Positions 32,315 to 37,449 of a DNA stretch of 37,449 nt are shown here, in pieces (position 1 is the first letter of the stretch; each line of letters starts with the position of its first letter). This DNA is from a virus. The position numbers were made by a program, and so were the translations under genes. The notes beneath the pieces are model-generated. The model was not told where the DNA came from and did not search any database. It saw only the letters and a program-made list of their open reading frames with translations. The stretch covers positions 1-37,449 of the IMG/VR virus record IMGVR_UViG_3300035703_000216; one strand, given 5' to 3'.

Positions 32315-32725
32315 CACCGTGCTATCAAAAAGGCGCTGAAAATGCCACGGCCAGGGCCACACTACATGCCGCAACCGTACAGGCGATTCTCAGCGCCTTC
32401 GTTTCGCCCTTCCCCGCACCCCAACCCATTGAGGCCTTCGGTTTTTACCCTTTTACGTTTTATGATTCTACCTATATATAAAAAGTTAGGTCAAAAAGTG
32501 GAAGAGGAATTCGGCGTTCGTCAATCCGGGGTTGGTAGTATCGGTTTGATTTCGGCCCCAACCCGGATTTCCTCACTTAGTGAGTCAATAAAATTAAAGC
32601 AGTGGTGTAGCCGTCCTACTTATACTACGGATCCTACATATCTTTTTTTCTTTATAAGATTTTTCAGAAATATATAATAATGAGGGGCCTAGGGGTTTTG
32701 GTCGGCAAGGGAGGCAACTAAAACC

Positions 32726-32755
32726 GTGTAGTATGGTGTAGGATGGTGTAGTATC
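32726..32755 (+). repeat. Three tandem 10-bp iteron-like repeats
   Basis: GTGTAGTATG, GTGTAGGATG and GTGTAGTATC follow one another without spacing. More TGTAG(T/G)A copies occur at 32791, 32813, 32879 and 32887 and, inverted, at 32632 and 32836. The 10-bp period places every copy on the same face of the helix. Confidence 0.85.
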
Positions 32756-32812
32756 GGCAGGGCTTGGATCTGGGAGCGACCGGATCCGGATGTAGTACGG
32801 TTGGCGGAAAAA

Positions 32813-32842
32813 TGTAGTACGAACCGGGAAACCCGTACTACA
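32813..32842. repeat. Hairpin-forming inverted repeat within the iteron cluster
   Basis: TGTAGTACG (32813-32821) and CGTACTACA (32834-32842) are perfect 9-bp inverted arms with a 12-nt loop. They are built from the same motif as the tandem repeats. No T tract follows, so it is not a terminator. Confidence 0.75.
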
Positions 32843-32986
32843 CGCTAAACGGTTGGGCTTCATTTGGTTACGGTCATTTGTAGTATTGTAGGACGTGTAG
32901 GCCATTTTTTTAGCCACTACCTGAAATACATATACACCGCCCGCCTCAGAAAAAGCCCTGTCACTGGCAGTATAGGATTATACCTA

Positions 32987-33067
32987 TATTTTGTTCTCAT
33001 ATTGTCGCAACCCTAAAAAGTGCCTATACTCTTTAATTTCCTGTATTTTATTCTCATTTTGTCGCAA
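32987..33067 (+). repeat. Pair of 24-bp direct repeats upstream of the capsid operon
   Basis: Positions 32987-33010 and 33044-33067 match at 22 of 24 bases; both end in TTGTCGCAA and start with TATTTT. The copies are 57 bp apart and end 32 bp before the first capsid-operon start codon. They are probable binding sites for a late-gene activator or form the promoter itself. A -7-like TATTTTTC lies at 33088-33095. Confidence 0.6.
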
Positions 33068-33099
33068 TAAATTCGGGCAGAATTTTGTATTTTTCCGAT

Positions 33100-33576
33100 A
33101 TGAAGCGACACGTAATCTACGTTCGGCCATACGTGAAGAGATTCATTCAAAATGAGCTGGACGAAAATGGGGTGTACTACGTCCCCAACCGACTGGTGGT
33201 AACAAAGCGGAACACTGCCGCCGTTCGTAGCATCAAGGAACCGGGCAAGGTAAACTCTGAGCGCCTGGTGGTGGAGGCTGCCGTGAGTTCGGAGTATGTG
33301 ATCTACTCCCTCCAGGCCCAGCTTGCGGCCGATTTCCGGAAGCAAATGTTCTCCAGTATGGCTATGGCTGTGCAAATGGGGCGGCCAGCTCTGGAGGCTT
33401 GCAAAAAGTTTCTGGCGCTGTATGGAATAGAACCAGGCGAATACGACTGGGCCAGCGCCTACCGTACCTGGGAGCGCAAGAAAGAAGAGTATCTGCGCCC
33501 GCAAGAGGTAGTCCGCATCCGGAAACGGAAAACTGCGCCTGTTTTACAATCTCGCCAACTCTCGATTTTCACATGA
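33100..33576 (+). CDS. Hypothetical protein at the head of the capsid operon
   Basis: A 158-aa basic protein (MKRHVIYVRPYVKRFIQNEL, RKKEEYLRPQEVVRIRKRKT). It has no signal or membrane segment. ATG 33100 is preferred to an in-frame TTG at 33085, which overlaps the likely promoter. Basic charge and position suggest DNA or RNA binding or late regulation; the family was not recognised. It overlaps the next gene by ATGA. Confidence 0.7.
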   Translation: MKRHVIYVRPYVKRFIQNELDENGVYYVPNRLVVTKRNTAAVRSIKEPGKVNSERLVVEAAVSSEYVIYSLQAQLAADFRKQMFSSMAMAVQMGRPALEACKKFLALYGIEPGEYDWASAYRTWERKKEEYLRPQEVVRIRKRKTAPVLQSRQLSIFT

Positions 33577-34109
33577 CGCTCCAAGAATTTATCGATACAT
33601 CCGAAACCGTAGGCAGCCAGGAAGCGCTCTGTGCCGGCATTGACGAAATCTATCTCGTGCCCCTGGGCGATTCGTTTTCCACCTTCCTTAAGCCGGAGGT
33701 GTTCAACGTATTGCCTACGCTCGATGCTATACCGAAGCGCCTGGAGATGGAGATTTACAAGTCCCAGTTTACCAGCCGCAAGCGGAGCGGCGAGCAGGGC
33801 ACGTATTACGAGAATGCCCTCGGGCTTTCGCTCATTTCCGATACGTCTTCCTGGCTCAAGGAAAACGAAGAGCGCCGCTTCTGGATCATTGCCCTTATGG
33901 GTGGCCGCTGGATCATTACCGGCGATGAGTCTATGCCTTATTGGATAGAGAACGATTACGAGCTGGGGAATGCACCAGGGCAGCGCCAGGGCTGGGATGT
34001 AACGCTTCGGTCGGATCAGCTCCGGCCTTACTTCGTTTACATAGAACCACCTTCGGAAGGTGGCGAAGGTGGCGGTGGCATTGGTGGCGGTGGCGAATCG
34101 CCCCTATAA
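33573..34109 (+). CDS. Hypothetical head-operon protein with Gly-rich tail
   Basis: A 178-aa protein starting at ATG 33573 (a longer frame from 33399 lies inside the upstream gene and is not used). It is mixed alpha/beta with conserved-looking aromatic content (FWIIALMGGRWIITGDESMP) and ends in a Gly-rich tail (GGEGGGGIGGGG), likely a flexible linker or disordered end. It precedes the protease-scaffold gene by 27 bp. A head accessory role is inferred. Confidence 0.66.
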   Translation: MTLQEFIDTSETVGSQEALCAGIDEIYLVPLGDSFSTFLKPEVFNVLPTLDAIPKRLEMEIYKSQFTSRKRSGEQGTYYENALGLSLISDTSSWLKENEERRFWIIALMGGRWIITGDESMPYWIENDYELGNAPGQRQGWDVTLRSDQLRPYFVYIEPPSEGGEGGGGIGGGGESPL

Positions 34110-34136
34110 TAGTCGTAATTCCGTAGGGAAGAAGGC

Positions 34137-35591
34137 ATGGATGTTTGTACCATGCCAAACCGCAAGACACATCCATTTGCTAACGCCCGAGGCCACGTAG
34201 AGATACGGGGAGCTGCAGGCGTAACAGCCAACCAGGTAGATGTAGAAGCTGGCATCCTTCGCGATGTTGTGCTTTGCCAGGCTATGCAACCTCGGGGCAT
34301 GGCGGGCGAGTATGTGGTTTACGATTCGGATGGATGGGAATTCTGGGAGCGGATGCGCCTGCGGGTAGAAACCCCTCAGGAGTTTATTGATCGGCTGGCC
34401 GAAATTGGCCAAACCCAATTCGAAAAGCAGGGCATGCAGGCCCGGTTCGGGCACCCGAACGAGTGCAACCCCGCTTTGGGATCTGCAGCCGGGCGGATCC
34501 GGAATTTCCGCGTTCGTGGCGATCAGGTAATCGGCGACATTACCTTGCTCAAGGCGGCCAGCAATGCACCAGGGAAAGGAGACCTCCGCAGCTACATTAT
34601 GGATATGGCGCTCGAGGCACCGGATGCGCTGATGATGTCCATCGTGTTTATGCCCGATGATATGTACTTCATCAATGCAGATGGAGAGCGTGAGGTATTC
34701 GACGGAAGTGAGGAACAGCTTGCCTACTTCGAGACCCTTCCAGAAGGCGACCGGGTGTTATACGAGACTTGCCGCGACTGGCTTTTTACCGATTTCGTAG
34801 ACCAGGGCGCCAACACCCTGGATATGTTCCGTGGTACTTCGGGCGAGATGGCCGCCCGGGTAACCCAGTTTTTGGACGAAAACCCGGAAGTAATGCGGGC
34901 AATCGTGCAAGACCCTGCCATCATCGGCCAGTTTATCGAGCGCTACAACCGCAGCGCTAAGGCTCTCAAATCCAGCAACTTTCTTACCATGAATAAAAAT
35001 CAGAAGGAAACCCGAGATATTCTGGGTGGCTTTAAGAAAAGCTTCGCCCGGCTTATGCAAAGCCTGGCGGGTAGCGAAGGCAATGATCCGGATAACCAAG
35101 ACCGCTCCATTGAAACCACCACCTCAGAAGGTGTGGCTATTACCATCGAAACCGATGCCGAAGTTCCGGCAGAAGGCGACCAGGTGTACATCGCAGGCGG
35201 TACCGAAGTGCCCCCAGCTGGCGACCACGTGCTTACCGGTAACCTGGAAGGCTACACCATCACCACGGACGATGCCGGTATCATTACCGCCGTTCAGGCA
35301 CCAGCAGCCGACCCGGCAGCCGATCCAGCCATGAGCAGCATCGATACCGAAGAAGGCACCCGCCAGATTGCCGAACTCGCCCGCAGTGTGCAGTCGGTAG
35401 TAAGTGCCGTGGAGAAGCTCTCCCTGCGCATGGCTTCCATGGATGCCAAGCTCCGCAAAATTGAAGAAGCGCCTTTCGGCCAGCGCATTTTCTCTGACTC
35501 GGGAAACCGGGTGAGTGACCGCAGCAAGAAGCGCAGCACAGAAAACAACCCTACCGAAGAGTCCATCCGCAAGGCATTGGGCGATAAGTAG
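34137..35591 (+). CDS. Prohead protease fused to scaffold
   Basis: A 484-aa protein. The N-terminal part (about 1-250) carries a likely Ser protease pair of the S78/U35 prohead-protease type: His106 in RFGHPNECN and Ser168 in ALMMSIVFMP. The C-terminal part, from about residue 285, is acidic, low-complexity and ends in a coiled coil (LARSVQSVVSAVEKLSLRMA), as in scaffolds that are cleaved after capsid assembly. An internal ATG at 34989 (MNKNQKETRD) could make the scaffold alone, as in phage lambda gpC/Nu3. ATG 34152 is an alternative overall start. Confidence 0.8.
   Translation: MDVCTMPNRKTHPFANARGHVEIRGAAGVTANQVDVEAGILRDVVLCQAMQPRGMAGEYVVYDSDGWEFWERMRLRVETPQEFIDRLAEIGQTQFEKQGMQARFGHPNECNPALGSAAGRIRNFRVRGDQVIGDITLLKAASNAPGKGDLRSYIMDMALEAPDALMMSIVFMPDDMYFINADGEREVFDGSEEQLAYFETLPEGDRVLYETCRDWLFTDFVDQGANTLDMFRGTSGEMAARVTQFLDENPEVMRAIVQDPAIIGQFIERYNRSAKALKSSNFLTMNKNQKETRDILGGFKKSFARLMQSLAGSEGNDPDNQDRSIETTTSEGVAITIETDAEVPAEGDQVYIAGGTEVPPAGDHVLTGNLEGYTITTDDAGIITAVQAPAADPAADPAMSSIDTEEGTRQIAELARSVQSVVSAVEKLSLRMASMDAKLRKIEEAPFGQRIFSDSGNRVSDRSKKRSTENNPTEESIRKALGDK
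34989..35591 (+). CDS. Possible nested scaffold product (internal start)
   Basis: The in-frame ATG at 34989 would give a 200-aa protein beginning MNKNQKETRDILGGFKKS, exactly where the protease domain ends and the scaffold begins. The start is in an A-rich context, as usual for genes here. It is inferred from domain layout and lambda precedent only. Confidence 0.4.
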   Translation: MNKNQKETRDILGGFKKSFARLMQSLAGSEGNDPDNQDRSIETTTSEGVAITIETDAEVPAEGDQVYIAGGTEVPPAGDHVLTGNLEGYTITTDDAGIITAVQAPAADPAADPAMSSIDTEEGTRQIAELARSVQSVVSAVEKLSLRMASMDAKLRKIEEAPFGQRIFSDSGNRVSDRSKKRSTENNPTEESIRKALGDK

Positions 35592-35630
35592 TAAACTCTT
35601 TTTCAATCACTTAAAACTCTTTTTCAAAAA

Positions 35631-36617
35631 ATGGCGATTGACATTTCCGGCCTACCCTCCTTGCTTAAGGATCAGTACCGGCAAATCAAACCCGAGTTCC
35701 TCAGCAACCTGTTGATTGAGGATATGCCGTTCAAAAAATACATGCAGGTAGAGCCTGGTGTAAGCGATGAACTGACCTTCCCCAAGATGGTAGTAAACAA
35801 TGTGTTGCAGCCAGGGGCAAAGGATACCACCAACTTTACCACTTTGGCCGCTGCCAAGGCCCGTACTGGAAAAGTACGTCCGGTAAAAGTTGATCTTCGT
35901 TGGACTCCAACCCAGATGCAGGCATTGGTGAAATCATTCATGTCGCACCTTAAGCGGGAGAAGCTTACCTACGACGATCTTCCATTTGCAGAGTGGTTCT
36001 TGCCAATGGTGAGCGCCGCCGCCAAGAACGACCTGGCACGTACATTGGTCTGGAAAGGCGTCTACAACAATTCCAACTCTGGAACTGTGGATTGCTTCGA
36101 TGGTCTTATCACCATCGCATCTCGTTCGGCCACTTACAACGCCAGCACCAATCCAAACCCTGGTCTTCCAACGGGGCAGATTGTTGACTCCATTGTTGGA
36201 GGGATCACCCTTGCTGCAGCTGTAGCAGAGGTGGAGAAGTTGATCGATAAAGTGCCGATGGCTGACCTTGCCGCTTACGAGTGGGCGTTGGTTTGCGATC
36301 CGCAAATCGAGAAACTGTACGCTCGTGGATACCGTGCCGATTTCGGTACCGTAATCTACAACGACAGCTTCGAGAAGAAGTCGCCAGACGGTGCTCCTAC
36401 CGTTGAGTTTGTTGGAGAAGTAGGGTTGGCAGGCACTGGCCATGCATTCCTCCTTCCAAAGAACACCGCCCGATTCATTGCAGACGATGAGTCGCAGGTC
36501 GATGCACTTACCGTTGAGGTGGCCGACCGAAACGTTAAGGTGTTCCTCGACTTCCAGGCTGGAGTTGAGTTTGCCGAGATCGATAACGTGTACTGGTACA
36601 AATTCCGGGCATCCTAA
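35631..36617 (+). CDS. Major capsid protein (HK97-like)
   Basis: A 328-aa protein making the head shell. It follows the protease-scaffold, as is standard, and shows typical features of the Bacteroidota-phage capsid group: an N-terminal helix and arm region (DQYRQIKPEFLSNLLIEDMP), then a long central alpha/beta core, and an ending (VFLDFQAGVEFAEIDNVYWY) that resembles HK97-fold major capsid C-termini. No long N-terminal pro-region is seen, since the scaffold is separate. It has the expected size and no membrane or signal features. Confidence 0.85.
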   Translation: MAIDISGLPSLLKDQYRQIKPEFLSNLLIEDMPFKKYMQVEPGVSDELTFPKMVVNNVLQPGAKDTTNFTTLAAAKARTGKVRPVKVDLRWTPTQMQALVKSFMSHLKREKLTYDDLPFAEWFLPMVSAAAKNDLARTLVWKGVYNNSNSGTVDCFDGLITIASRSATYNASTNPNPGLPTGQIVDSIVGGITLAAAVAEVEKLIDKVPMADLAAYEWALVCDPQIEKLYARGYRADFGTVIYNDSFEKKSPDGAPTVEFVGEVGLAGTGHAFLLPKNTARFIADDESQVDALTVEVADRNVKVFLDFQAGVEFAEIDNVYWYKFRAS

Positions 36618-36633
36618 ACCAAGGTAGCGAAAG

Positions 36634-37176
36634 ATGGCTCTGGTACTCGCCGATTTCGATATGCCCGAGGGTTCAGCCTCTGGAGGTCTTGATGAGTTGT
36701 ATCTCATCAAGGCCTCTGACCTGACATCCATTGCGCCTATCGATGGCACCTCCAAAAAAATCCCTGCCAATGGCATTGTCAAGAAGACAGGGAAGAAGTT
36801 CTACCGGTTCGATTTTCTCAAGAACTCCGAGAAAGTAAAAGCCGGCACCACCACCAACGACATTGGCACTCCGCAAGCCCCTGCTTACGAGACCATTGTA
36901 AAGGTGCGGATCAAGGGGCACGATGCCGCAGCGACCGATTACCTGCGAAACATTCGCTCGCTTGGTCGCCTGGTTATTGCCCAGGTTACCCAGGAAGGCC
37001 CCATCCGGATTATTGGTGATGTGAAGGCTCCGGCCATCATGCACAAGCTGACGGATATGCAGGGCGAAGACCTGGAAGAGTTTGCCGGTTTCGAGTGTGA
37101 GTTTTACCACAAATCGAAAAATGGCCCGCAGCACTACGACGGAGACGTTGACGATCTCACAACCGTAGGCTCATAA
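36634..37176 (+). CDS. Probable tail tube protein
   Basis: A 180-aa protein directly after the capsid gene. It is beta-rich (KKFYRFDFLKNSEKVKAGTT, ETIVKVRIKGHDAAATDYLR, LVIAQVTQEGPIRIIGDVKA), has about the usual length for tail tube subunits, and ends with a short acidic extension. It is placed between capsid and a terminator. A decoration protein or connector is possible, but the beta-sandwich pattern favours the tube. Confidence 0.66.
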   Translation: MALVLADFDMPEGSASGGLDELYLIKASDLTSIAPIDGTSKKIPANGIVKKTGKKFYRFDFLKNSEKVKAGTTTNDIGTPQAPAYETIVKVRIKGHDAAATDYLRNIRSLGRLVIAQVTQEGPIRIIGDVKAPAIMHKLTDMQGEDLEEFAGFECEFYHKSKNGPQHYDGDVDDLTTVGS

Positions 37177-37195
37177 CCCTCAATTATTGTCACAC

Positions 37196-37223
37196 AAACC
37201 ACGGCGCAAGTCGTGGTTTTTTT
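37196..37223 (+). terminator. Rho-independent terminator after the tail tube gene
   Basis: An 8-bp stem (AAACCACG at 37196-37203, CGTGGTTT at 37212-37219) with an 8-nt loop and T tract. It ends the capsid transcription unit just before the coiled-coil gene that crosses the window edge. Confidence 0.9.
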
Positions 37224-37235
37224 ATTCAAAAATTT

Positions 37236-37449
37236 ATGGAAGAGATCAAAAGCAGAGTCCTCGCCTGGTTAGAATCTGAGGCCAAGGACTACAACCAAGG
37301 CATCTTTCTTGCAAGCCAGGTCCTTACCAACAAAAACATGGTCTTCCGTTTGGCCAAGAAAGAAACGGTTGACAACCTCGATAAACTCGTTTACGAGCTC
37401 TCGGCATTTTATGGAGTAGAGTATAAGCCGCATGCTGAAGCCAGCCGTG
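37236..37449 (+). CDS. Coiled-coil phage protein, 5' part
   Basis: ATG 37236 opens MEEIKSRVLAWLESEAKDYN, and the frame continues without a break at position 3 of the window. This is the same gene as the one ending at 806. The start follows the 37196-37223 terminator by 12 bp, so transcription must read through the terminator or start very close to the gene. Confidence 0.85.
   Translation, partial: MEEIKSRVLAWLESEAKDYNQGIFLASQVLTNKNMVFRLAKKETVDNLDKLVYELSAFYGVEYKPHAEASR
37267..37449. repeat. Terminal direct repeat, right copy
   Basis: This is the second copy of the first 183 bases. It lies inside the 5' part of the coiled-coil gene that begins at 37236 and continues from position 3 onward at the left end. 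Confidence 0.97.

Larger units (their letters stand above)
32315..33099. promoter_or_regulatory. 785-bp non-coding region with iteron-like motifs
   Basis: No credible gene was found here (a 111-aa frame at 32342 is rejected). It contains a 10-bp inverted repeat AAGGCGCTGA/TCAGCGCCTT (32330-32339/32390-32399), an AT-rich stretch at about 32636-32681, and a cluster of TGTAG(T/G)A motifs at 32605-32901. It also has a small palindrome TATAGG/CCTATA (32971-32988) and a 24-bp direct repeat before the capsid operon. It separates the accessory block from the capsid genes. An origin of replication or a late control region is the likely content. Confidence 0.7.
1..37449. mobile_element. Complete circular temperate Bacteroidota phage genome
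   Basis: The window holds a full set of phage modules: terminase, portal, prohead protease, capsid, tape measure, lysis, integrase with attP, repressor and replication genes. The ends repeat for 183 bases, which closes the molecule into a circle of about 37,266 bp. Every gene except the integrase and repressor is on the plus strand. No host housekeeping gene is present, so this is either a free phage contig or an excised prophage. The VirE/BT4734-type primase and the DUF6712-like and Rz-like genes point to a Bacteroidota host; the genus cannot be told from the sequence alone. Confidence 0.93.

Noticed and set aside
32342-32677. 111-aa plus-strand frame in the non-coding region
   Set aside because: It starts within the inverted repeat behind the metalloprotease, has Pro/Ser low-complexity sequence, and crosses the AT-rich and repeat area. 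Its composition is unlike the real genes.
32605-32901. CRISPR array
   Set aside because: The repeats are only 7-10 bp with no regular spacers of 30-40 bp, and no cas-like gene exists in the window.

Overview
This window is a complete, circularly closed temperate phage genome, or the excised form of a prophage, from a Bacteroidota host. The first 183 bases recur at the end (37267-37449) with one synonymous mismatch, so the unit genome is about 37,266 bp and one gene is split across the ends. The Bacteroidota assignment rests on several points: the VirE/BT4734-type primase-helicase, a DUF6712-like protein next to the portal, a Bacteroidetes-type Rz-like protein, an integrase with a Y-x-x-K-H-T box, and the general lack of Shine-Dalgarno sequences. 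The virion is most likely a siphovirus (portal, tape measure, tail tube, no sheath gene seen).

Layout, read as a circle. (1) Capsid operon, about 33.1-37.2 kb, running across the junction to 806: two small proteins, a prohead protease fused to a scaffold, the major capsid protein, a probable tail tube protein, a terminator, then a 278-aa coiled-coil protein. (2) Cassette 0.9-4.3 kb: a ParB-like protein overlapping a TET-associated-type glycosyltransferase (a DNA base hypermodification signature), a DUF932 protein, a stand-alone MgsA/RarA C-terminal-domain protein and an unknown. (3) Packaging, lysis and tail, 4.4-20.5 kb: small and large terminase, portal, head-tail genes, a membrane/lysis group with a CHAP endolysin, tail genes, a collagen-like fibre, a secreted AT-rich moron with its own terminator, and the tape measure. 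(4) Lysogeny, 20.5-22.5 kb, minus strand: tyrosine integrase, an attP carrying the 3' end of a tRNA gene flanked by repeated arm-type sites, and an XRE repressor with a divergent operator region. (5) Early and replication genes, 22.5-30.5 kb: small overlapping genes, one large primase-helicase, a DEDDh exonuclease, an HNH nuclease and an ASCH protein. (6) Accessory block, 30.5-32.3 kb: a small secreted protein between twin terminators and a metzincin metalloprotease with a discoidin-like C-terminus. (7) A 785-bp non-coding region, 32.3-33.1 kb, with at least nine TGTAG(T/G)A motifs (three as perfect 10-bp tandem units), an AT-rich stretch and a 24-bp direct repeat ahead of the capsid operon.

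The genes form a coherent temperate life cycle. The repressor and int/attP set lysogeny, the early block replicates the DNA, and the iteron-like region may be the origin or a late control region. The ParB-glycosyltransferase pair may protect phage DNA by modification. The late genes build and release the particle. The best candidates for new biology are the modification cassette (no base-hydroxylating enzyme is visible), the phage metzincin, and the iteron-like intergenic region.
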